Source: Isosphaeraceae bacterium
GTDB lineage: Bacteria; Planctomycetota; Planctomycetia; Isosphaerales; Isosphaeraceae
Assembly: GCA_031291845.1 (NCBI GenBank)
Contig: JARLIH010000223.1
Coordinates: forward strand, 1-51,770
Reading direction: 5' to 3'
DNA length: 51,770 nucleotides
Part shown: positions 45,754 through 51,770 of the stretch, in pieces
How positions within the stretch are numbered: position 1 is the stretch's first letter
Layout: each line of letters opens with the position of its first letter
Position numbers and translations under genes: made by a program
Notes under the pieces: generated by a model
What the model saw: only the letters and a program-made list of their open reading frames with translations
Told to the model about the DNA's origin: nothing
Databases searched by the model: none

Positions 45754-46841
45754 GGGGTCAAACTTAATTTTTCGTTTTCCGGCCCTCACCGATCATGCCA
45801 CACACGTCAGTCTCCCCTGCAACTTTGTGAACGATCTTCGCAAACTCGGCGGCCAACCGCGGATTCTCGGCCAGAGCCGTCTCGGCACGGCGAGTCAAGT
45901 TGGAGACGCTCCCTGCCCGTGTCAGACCGAACGGCTCGGCAAGCTCGCGGAGCGAGGCTTCGGTGTAACGCCGGCAAAGCCAGGCTGCGGCCGACCGTGC
46001 CTCAATCCAGCGTCGACACGCCAGGTCCGACGGGTCTAAACCGTAGTGGGCCGCCACGGCCGCACAGATCCTCTCCACGCTCAGGCCGGCAAGTTGCCGC
46101 GCTTCGGACGCGTCGGGCTCAGCCGCTGGCGGACCGGCCAGGCCGCGCAATCGCTCCACGAACGTTTCGGAACCGAGAACCCAGCCGCCAAACGCCCCGC
46201 GAAACGGCGAGGAGGGCGGGTCCGCGATGCCGGCCTCAACAAACCCGCGGTAAGCCGCTGAGGGGTCGGAACCGCCGTACTCGCCACTCCACGCACGCAG
46301 CAGCTCCTCGTGGTCCACCCAGCACACACGCCGTGACGGCTCGGCATAGCCCGGGTAACTCGACCATGCCCACTCCGCCGGGTGGTTGACTAACCTGGCC
46401 CGAACCGGGTTCAAGTGGATGTAACGGCTGACCGTCCAGTAGTAGCTTTCATCCTCAATCAGCTCCGCCTTGAACCTCCCTTGGAGCAGATGCCCCGGCC
46501 GCCCGCGCCGGCGGAGACACCAGTGCGCATAGGAGGAGAGAAACCCCTGCATCCCCCGCGACAGGTTGGGCCGAGGCGTCTTCAGTAAGAGGTGGAAGTG
46601 GTTGCTCATCACCACGAAACACAGCACCCGCCAGCCCGAGCGCGCGCCCACGCGCTCCAGGTCGTCGAGGAGCCTGCGGCGATCGCCATCGTCGTGGACG
46701 ATGTCTTGGCGCGCATTGCCCCGCGTCATGACGTGGTAGATCGCCCCCTCGTATTCGATCCGCAGTCGTCGTGGCATGCATCGAGAATAGGGCGTCAGAC
46801 CCGGCGAAGCCAACGAAAAACGAAGAATTAAGTTTGACCCC
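45754..46841. mobile_element. RAYT-type transposon with terminal inverted repeats
   Basis: The left end GGGGTCAAACTTAATT (45754) and the right end, its exact complement AATTAAGTTTGACCCC (ending 46841), are perfect 16-bp inverted repeats. The similarity continues inside (TTCGTTTT). They bracket one Y1 transposase gene whose stop codon lies in the left repeat. No target-site duplication is evident. Left and right flanks are parts of different genes, so insertion was accompanied or followed by deletion. Confidence 0.85.
45764..46777 (-). CDS. REP-associated tyrosine transposase (Y1_Tnp, IS200-like)
   Basis: This 337-residue Y1-family transposase has IEYEGAIYHVMTRGNARQDI at the N-terminus and the metal-binding motif VMSNHFHLLLKTP (His-x-His). 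SYYWTVSRYIHLNPVRARLV holds the candidate catalytic tyrosine. A C-terminal extension of about 180 residues includes a helical DNA-binding-like region (SVERICAAVAAHYGLDPSDL). Such RAYT proteins act on palindromic REP sequences by single-strand transfer. ATG 46777 is the family start; an in-frame codon at 46813 is weaker. The gene looks intact, so it could be active. Confidence 0.93.
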   Translation of the reverse strand: MPRRLRIEYEGAIYHVMTRGNARQDIVHDDGDRRRLLDDLERVGARSGWRVLCFVVMSNHFHLLLKTPRPNLSRGMQGFLSSYAHWCLRRRGRPGHLLQGRFKAELIEDESYYWTVSRYIHLNPVRARLVNHPAEWAWSSYPGYAEPSRRVCWVDHEELLRAWSGEYGGSDPSAAYRGFVEAGIADPPSSPFRGAFGGWVLGSETFVERLRGLAGPPAAEPDASEARQLAGLSVERICAAVAAHYGLDPSDLACRRWIEARSAAAWLCRRYTEASLRELAEPFGLTRAGSVSNLTRRAETALAENPRLAAEFAKIVHKVAGETDVCGMIGEGRKTKN

Positions 46842-47004
46842 AGACTCTCTCGAGAAGCAGCTCGACACCATCATGGCCGTAAAGGGCGAGGTATTCAACC
46901 GCGCCCCTTACCCGAGCTGGACCGCGCTTGGGGTCAACTGGCTTGCGGGCTTCGACTTCGAGATCAAGGTCATCGCGCGCATTCCGTCTCGCACATCATC
47001 GTCG
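46842..47004 (+). pseudogene. 3' remnant of a RidA-like gene truncated by the transposon
   Basis: Starting at the transposon edge, the frame reads LEKQLDTIMAVKGEVFNRAP then SWTALGVNWLAGFDFEIKVI. This matches the end of a RidA/YjgF domain (..aLGV..L..g..vEIe.iA). The first two thirds are missing. The frame runs without a stop into the next RidA gene, so a fused product is possible. Confidence 0.6.
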
Positions 47005-47397
47005 GTGAGCCGCCGCAACCCTCCAACAATGTGGGATATGGCGTCGGGCGGGTTCTCGCAGATCAGTGTCGCGACACCGGGCCGCCTCGCCTTCCTGTCC
47101 GGCCAGATCGCAGCGACGCCCGGCAGCGAGGACGTGCCCAAGGACCTCGCTGGCCAGGCAAAGCTTGCGACCGCCAGCCTCGCTGCCGCACTCAAGGAAC
47201 TGGTGGCGTCTGCGCAAGACATTGTCATGCTGCGAGTCTACGTCGTGAATGCGACCACGGAAGCGTTCCAGCAGGTCTTCACCCCTCTACGTGAACTGCT
47301 CGGGGACGCGATGCCCAGCATCACGACGATTGGCGTCCAGGCTCTCTATACGCCGGAAATCAAGGTCGAGATTGAAATGGCGGTGTGTCTCCCCTGA
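47005..47397 (+). CDS. RidA family protein (YjgF/UK114-like)
   Basis: This 130-residue protein (GTG start, SRRNPPTMWD) has the RidA fold: GGFSQISVATPGRLAFLSGQ, then LAAALKELVASAQDIVMLRV and a C-terminal strand KVEIEMAVCLP. RidA proteins deaminate reactive enamine/imine intermediates; the catalytic Arg region is LRVYVVNAT. ATG 47029 is another possible start. It follows a remnant of a second RidA gene in the same frame, which suggests an ancestral tandem pair. The natural promoter was probably lost with the transposon insertion. Confidence 0.85.
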   Translation: MSRRNPPTMWDMASGGFSQISVATPGRLAFLSGQIAATPGSEDVPKDLAGQAKLATASLAAALKELVASAQDIVMLRVYVVNATTEAFQQVFTPLRELLGDAMPSITTIGVQALYTPEIKVEIEMAVCLP

Positions 47398-47698
47398 AGA
47401 GGGAAATACCGGTCACGGCCATCGAACTTCGGCGGGCGTGTCAAAGGCGGAATCGCACGTGTCGTCTAGGCTGGCGTTCAACGCGTTTGCGGTCTGTCTA
47501 TTAAAAGTGATGACGCTTATCCAACGAGGAACAAGCGCCGACCAACGCTGGAGGCGATGGACCTGAACGGCCAGCCGCTCCCGCCCGACGCCAGGGGCCC
47601 GCGCGATGGCCAAATGCTCAGCCGGTGTCTGAGCGATCCAGGAGGCGTAGCGGTTCACAAGGTGGCTTGGCTGCTTCGGTGTGGTCGACGAATGGCAC
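47398..47698. other. Intergenic region without a supported gene
   Basis: About 300 bp between RidA and the transposase remnant. A minus-strand frame (47413-47658) encodes SWIAQTPAEHLAIARAPGVG and could be part of the same decayed insertion sequence, but I cannot support it. A short AT-richer patch TCTATTAAAAGTGATGACG occurs at 47497. Confidence 0.35.
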
Positions 47699-48037
47699 TT
47701 AGATTTTGCTAGCTCGTTTGAGCATTTGGAGTTTGATCTCTTTCCGCGGCCGCTTCAGGCTCACGTATCCCCTCGGCTTCTTCTTGGTCATGCGAGGCTC
47801 GAACCGGTCGGGCCGGTCGGCGACGCGGTGGACGGCGATGGCCCCGAGCAGTTGCTCGTAGAGTTTCTCCTGGTCGTCCGCGCCGCTGTGCGACCGGTAG
47901 GCGATCAGCGGCCGGAACGCTTCGAGAATCTGGAGCGTCGCTTTGAAGCTGATCGAGCGCGGTTCCACACCTTCGATGGCCGCCGCCTGTGCCATTACCG
48001 TGCGGATCAGGTTGTAGGCCAGCACGTGAGCATTCAA
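47699..48037 (-). pseudogene. C-terminal fragment of an IS4 family transposase
   Basis: This 112-residue ORF reads HVLAYNLIRTVMAQAAAIEG, then EPRSISFKATLQILEAFRPL and a tail RFEPRMTKKKPRGYVSLKRP ending in KLQMLKRASKI. It matches the end of IS4-group DDE transposases. The catalytic domain and the inverted repeats are missing. It stops near an 18-bp tandem repeat that may be a scar of the truncation. Confidence 0.8.
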
Positions 48038-48046
48038 TTCGGGCCA

Positions 48047-48082
48047 GGCACTAAATGTGGCTAGGGCACTAAAAGTGGCTAG
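48047..48082. repeat. Tandem 18-bp repeat, two copies
   Basis: GGCACTAAATGTGGCTAG (48047-48064) is followed directly by GGCACTAAAAGTGGCTAG (48065-48082), with one mismatch. It lies at the truncated edge of the transposase remnant. It may be a slippage product or an insertion scar. Confidence 0.7.
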
Positions 48083-48367
48083 GTTGTGTAGTTTGCGTAG
48101 TGCTCGGTTACCGGTCGTGACTTTGTCCAGGACAACCGCTCTTCGCCAGAATGCGCAACCCTCGTCATTTTTGTGCGTGGCCGTTTTCTCCCAGGCATCT
48201 TCAGGGGGATGGGTTTGACGCCTGTCCGAGGAAGACTACAATTGCTAGGCACGTGATGGCTGATCCATTCCAAGGAATCAGCGTCTCCGAACGCGCTTTC
48301 TGGGAACTCATGTCGGCAGCAACTTGAAGCGGCCGGTCAAGAGACCACGATTGACAGGACCGACGCC
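48083..48367. other. Intergenic region before the WD40-like gene
   Basis: About 285 bp hold no gene I can support. It should contain the promoter of the WD40-like membrane protein, but no clear -35/-10 pair was found. Confidence 0.35.
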
Positions 48368-50086
48368 ATGCAGCTAAGAAAAGCCTGCCTCACTGTTGTC
48401 AAACCGATCTGTGCCGCCGCGATTGTTGGTGCCGTCGTTTTCCTGCTGCAAATCGCAATCCCGCGAGGGTATTTGGGGGGAAACCCACTCGCGACGACAT
48501 TACTGCTGTTCTTGGGATTCGTCTGCGTGAGCCTCCGCTCCCTGGACGCCTGCCGGCCCAATGCGGTCCTCGACCATGGTGCGATCGGGCTGCTCGCTGG
48601 CTTCGTGGTAGGCTTCATCCTCAATGAACACGACATCGCCCGCCTGCAAGCGAACGGCGTTGGTATCGTCGATTGGCAGAACGTCTGGATGGGAGCAATG
48701 ATTTTGGCTCTCCTCGGGAGTCTCGCGGGCATTTTCGTTGGAACGGTCCGCCGCGCTGCTGCGGGCCGGTTTGCCTGCACCGCAAAATGGTGCGACATCG
48801 AACCGATCGCAAAGGAATTCGGAGCGCTCCCATCCCGCGTTTCTGCCTCGCGGCGTCTGATTCAGTTCGGCGTCTTTGGTGCAGGGCTCGTTGTTATCTA
48901 CCCTCTTGTCGCTGGCAATCCTCCCGTGCCCGTGATCGATTCTCGCGGTCTCGCGGAAACCCTTGAGTTGGGTGCCAAGGTCGATGCGAGATCGCCTGCG
49001 CCCATCAGATCAATGGGGCGACCAACGCCACGGATGGTCGACGCGGCGGCCGCCAAGGAGTTGATCCTCAACAAAGGTAACCGAATCCGGGATCTACGAT
49101 TCTCGGCCGACGGTCGAGAGTTGCGCACAGTCGACGACGGCGCCGTGTGCTATTGGGGTGCGAGCGACCTCGCGTTTCTGCGGAACGTTTCGATTCCAGC
49201 GGGTTACGCTGTGGGCAGCATCCGTCCGTCCGATGGTCGGTTCGCGCTTTGCTACGATACACGTGATCCGACACGACCCGTGCAGGTTATTGACTTGGAA
49301 AACGGCAAGCCCATCTGCCAGGCACGTCTGCCTTTCGCGTGGAATGGTCCTGTGGGAGTGAGCTCATTGGCACATGCGGGGAACGTTTACTGGCTCGGCG
49401 ATTCAGAGCTCCAGTGCACCGAACGGAATCTGGGCCGCCACAGCGGGGCCTCCGAAGACTGGTATCGGCTTAACTATCAAATAGAAATTGGAATTACACA
49501 CCATGATCCTATTTTAATTCCTGTGCAGGAGGTTGAACAGGATCTGGAACTCAAAAACGGAGACTTGCGCGATGCTGCCGAGGTTACCGAGGACGGCAAG
49601 TATTTATTTGTGATCCGTGGTGGTGGCAAGAGTGGTCCGCCTGACACGGTCGAACAAATCGACTTACAGACCTTTCAAACAGCGGAACTCGGTAGAATTG
49701 ATCGCTCCGTCAATGGGCCCTTCGGCTTGGTACCGGGCGGCAAATACTTTCACCTCGGGCTGTACGTCTATGACCGTCGCTCATTGAACCTGATAGCCGC
49801 GAAGGACTTTACCGGCCACCCGGTAACGATCTCGGCGGTCACGTTCAGTCCAGACGGTAGCCGTTACGCGGCGTCGATGTGGCTAGGTCACTCGGAATCG
49901 CCGACCGCCGTGCTGGTCTACGAGCCCCATTCCAGTCGCATCGTGACGGCTTTCACTTCCTCGTCGGGCGTTGACCGGCTCCGGTTCTCTCAAGACGCCA
50001 CGCAACTGGCGATTGCCTACGAGGATGGTGCACTCGAACTGCGAGTCTTGCCTTCTGGTCAACCCGCTCGGCCAGTCCTGCCGTAG
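48368..50086 (+). CDS. Membrane protein with C-terminal WD40-like beta-propeller
   Basis: This 572-residue protein has four N-terminal transmembrane helices (about residues 10-30, 39-58, 71-88 and 107-126), then a fifth near 165-185. A soluble region follows with WD40-like blades: GNRIRDLRFSADGRELRTVD near residues 237-256, EVTEDGKYLFVIRGGG, ISAVTFSPDGSRYAAS near 495-510 and DRLRFSQDATQLAIAYEDG. Planctomycetes carry many such proteins, probably for protein contacts at the membrane. There is no enzyme motif. It is a single gene; an isolated start at ATG 48368 follows GACAGG. Confidence 0.8.
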   Translation: MQLRKACLTVVKPICAAAIVGAVVFLLQIAIPRGYLGGNPLATTLLLFLGFVCVSLRSLDACRPNAVLDHGAIGLLAGFVVGFILNEHDIARLQANGVGIVDWQNVWMGAMILALLGSLAGIFVGTVRRAAAGRFACTAKWCDIEPIAKEFGALPSRVSASRRLIQFGVFGAGLVVIYPLVAGNPPVPVIDSRGLAETLELGAKVDARSPAPIRSMGRPTPRMVDAAAAKELILNKGNRIRDLRFSADGRELRTVDDGAVCYWGASDLAFLRNVSIPAGYAVGSIRPSDGRFALCYDTRDPTRPVQVIDLENGKPICQARLPFAWNGPVGVSSLAHAGNVYWLGDSELQCTERNLGRHSGASEDWYRLNYQIEIGITHHDPILIPVQEVEQDLELKNGDLRDAAEVTEDGKYLFVIRGGGKSGPPDTVEQIDLQTFQTAELGRIDRSVNGPFGLVPGGKYFHLGLYVYDRRSLNLIAAKDFTGHPVTISAVTFSPDGSRYAASMWLGHSESPTAVLVYEPHSSRIVTAFTSSSGVDRLRFSQDATQLAIAYEDGALELRVLPSGQPARPVLP

Positions 50087-50299
50087 CAGCATCGCGTTCG
50101 GACTGCTTGGCTAGAAGAATTACTGAGTCAAAATATCAGCATCATATAAACTTATCGACCCGACGAACATCACCATGTCACACCCTCGCGGGGGCTCTCA
50201 TTCGCATTCTACCCGCGCGCCTCGGCTTGATCGACCGACGTACAGTAAATCGGGCAGCCACGTGCGTTCGGATCTCGAGTTCGTGGGGAATTAACAAAT

Positions 50300-50346
50300 T
50301 GGGCCGGGTCGCCCCAGGGGCTACTCCCGAGGGGCGACCCGGCCCA
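50300..50346 (-). terminator. Rho-independent terminator of the DUF4058 gene
   Basis: A perfect 16-bp stem, TGGGCCGGGTCGCCCC with its complement, encloses a 15-base loop. On the minus strand it is followed by AATTTGTTAATT. It lies 40 bp after the stop of the minus-strand DUF4058 gene, as expected of an intrinsic terminator. Confidence 0.75.
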
Positions 50347-50385
50347 GTACCGAGACTTCCCGCCGCGCGACCCAGAAGTCCACGC

Positions 50386-51120
50386 TCAGGATATACGGAG
50401 GAAGCGGCAGGTTTCCTCGTAGCTCGATTCCAGTTCCAGGTCGATGCTCAGGTCGACGTCCAGCCAGATCGGCAGAGTCGGCAACGGTTGTCCGATTTGC
50501 ATCGGGTAAAACCAACTCTCCAGCAACGATCGCTGACGAGGGCGCTTGCGGCCGCGCAGCGTGACCGCGTACAGACCGGGCGGCTTGCTCTGGAGCGAGG
50601 GATCATTGCCGCCGATGAATTCCAGGACGTCGGCGTAGAGGTTGAAATCGCGAATCGTGACGACGTCGACGAGCGACACGCAGACGTTGCGCTGCAAGAG
50701 GGCCGCGACCTTGCCGACGAAGGCGCGCCGGCTCTCGGGACGATCTTTGTTGCCGGGGCTGATCAGCTCGATCGCCGCGACCAACCGCCGGCCGTGACGG
50801 TCGTCGTAGATTCGCACCTCGTATTCGTCCTGGTCGGGCAGTTCGGTTTCGATGGTCAGCGTGGGTTGCGGTGGCGCAAGGGGCGCCACGGCCACGCCGC
50901 CGCTGAGACCCGACATCGGCGCCGCGACGGGCTCGTCTTGTTCATCGGCCGAAACATCGATCTCAAACATGGCTCCCAGGCGCACACCGGGGGCCGCGAC
51001 GTATTCGTCCGGCAGGTGTGCAAACAACTTCTGAACGATGACCGCGGGCCACATCCCGTGCAATTCGTCCCAGGAATGGCGTGTTTCGACCGGCGGCCGG
51101 AAGTGATCGCGAAGCGGCAT
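50386..51120 (-). CDS. DUF4058 family protein
   Basis: This 244-residue protein has the DUF4058 pattern: RHSWDELHGMWPAVIVQKLF near residues 13-32, LPDEYVAAPGVRLG, VRIYDDRHGRRLVAAIELIS and a C-terminal helix. The block VAAIELISPGNK..R..F resembles the core of PD-(D/E)XK-like nuclease folds, but no nuclease activity is established for the family. It is common in planctomycetes and cyanobacteria with unknown function. The gene stands alone and ends before a strong terminator. Confidence 0.88.
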   Translation of the reverse strand: MPLRDHFRPPVETRHSWDELHGMWPAVIVQKLFAHLPDEYVAAPGVRLGAMFEIDVSADEQDEPVAAPMSGLSGGVAVAPLAPPQPTLTIETELPDQDEYEVRIYDDRHGRRLVAAIELISPGNKDRPESRRAFVGKVAALLQRNVCVSLVDVVTIRDFNLYADVLEFIGGNDPSLQSKPPGLYAVTLRGRKRPRQRSLLESWFYPMQIGQPLPTLPIWLDVDLSIDLELESSYEETCRFLRIS

Positions 51121-51770
51121 GGCAACTCCTCTTCAGCGCGATGGTATCGCGCGGGACGCTGCGATCCAAGATCGTGTGACAGCGACCAGCTAGGGGCTGT
51201 ATGCGGCTTGAAGAGCGCCGGTATCCCGGTCGGAATCTTCGGTGCTCAAGCGTCCAATCCGACCAAGATCCATGCGGAACTCGGCTTTCTTGACTGTCCA
51301 ACGGTCCGAGCCTCTCCCGGTTCACCCGATTGAGTGCCGGGCCAGACTCGACCCGCCCCGGACGCGCAAGCGGAAACCGCCCCAACGCCAATCGATCCCG
51401 ACCTCCTCGGTCCTTATTCCTTCGGCCGCGCACCGACCGGTGTTCGGACCTCGCCCGTCCGCGTTGCATACCCGCAGCACGTCACAGTTTTTCCAGTCAT
51501 AACGGAAATCCACGAAATCCGTATACCTGATTCCAGAGGCGGCTTGAGGGGGACCATGCACCCCACTGGCGCGCAGAAACGACCGGCTCGAGCGTGACGG
51601 GCCGGCCTGCGGCAAGGGGAGGGACGTGGCCTAAAGCAGTTTTCCTAAGGGTTGCGCACGCCTTTCGCGGCGCGACCCCCCCCGGGCCCCCCCCCGGAAG
51701 GGGGGGGGGGTGTGTAAATAAACCCCCCGCTGGCCGGGGGGGCGGGGGGGGGGGGGGTGGCCCCACACCC
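51121..51770. other. Terminal intergenic region and contig-end noise
   Basis: From 51121 to about 51590 I see no gene; open frames are shadow-like. From 51678 on the sequence is long runs of C and G, matching the degraded left end. The end of the contig is unreliable. Confidence 0.5.

Noticed and set aside
47413-47658. 81-residue minus-strand ORF near the IS4 remnant
   Set aside because: It could be part of a decayed insertion sequence, but no motif supports it.

Overview
The window is one high-GC bacterial contig with no sign of a eukaryotic or phage backbone. It most likely comes from a planctomycete of the Gemmataceae/Isosphaeraceae type. The evidence is two DUF1559 proteins with a pilin-like N-terminus and an H-x9-DG tail motif, two ECF sigma factors with membrane-anchored C-terminal extensions, a BlaI/M56 pair, a DUF4058 protein, a neutral ceramidase-like protein, WD40 and TPR giants, and many palindromic intergenic repeats. 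Both contig ends degrade into G/C homopolymers and look like assembly or read noise.

Layout. 1-5.0 kb: a secreted hypothetical, a small membrane protein, a ceramidase-like enzyme, a zinc-ribbon methyltransferase and a membrane protein. 5.0-10.8 kb: a replication-origin neighbourhood. A candidate oriC has inverted DnaA-box-like sites, followed by dnaN, a DUF721/DciA gene, a PIN toxin-antitoxin pair and gyrB, all on the plus strand; dnaA and recF are not seen. 12-18 kb: a SWIM-SNF2 helicase facing a very large membrane-tethered ECF sigma factor. 18.4-24.7 kb: redox and stress genes, namely a TlpA-like protein, an erythromycin-esterase homologue, a broken TlpA paralogue, a TetR regulator and a thioredoxin-like gene. 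The last has an in-frame TGA at the second position of a CxxC-type motif, so it is a candidate selenoprotein (CxxU). 25-29.6 kb: an amidohydrolase fused to a CBM9-like domain and flanked by two copies of an inverted repeat, then a BlaI-M56 operon. 29.7-31.7 kb: dinB between remnants of two other genes. 31.9-41.7 kb: a giant TPR protein, two DUF1559 genes, an ECF sigma factor, a lipoprotein and a metallo-beta-lactamase-fold protein. 41.8-48.1 kb: an accessory stretch with IS4-type transposase remnants, two inverted copies of a GGGGTCAGG palindrome, a cNMP-binding flavoprotein, a higBA module with its operator inside the promoter spacer, and a RAYT-type transposon with terminal inverted repeats sitting between two truncated genes. 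48.4-51.1 kb: a membrane WD40-like protein and a DUF4058 protein.

How the genes work together. dnaN, dciA and gyrB form a replication block into which a toxin-antitoxin pair has been placed. The 18-25 kb block is rich in thioredoxin-fold proteins. The DUF1559/ECF/lipoprotein block resembles planctomycete cell-surface clusters under ECF control. The 42-48 kb stretch is a hotspot of insertion, deletion and toxin-antitoxin acquisition. The most notable candidate is the TGA-containing thioredoxin-like gene at 24149-24706. Its reading frame continues past TGA, TGA replaces a redox cysteine, a short hairpin lies just downstream, and a strong terminator follows the gene. Two neighbouring genes also carry in-frame stops at non-cysteine positions, so simple gene decay remains the main alternative.
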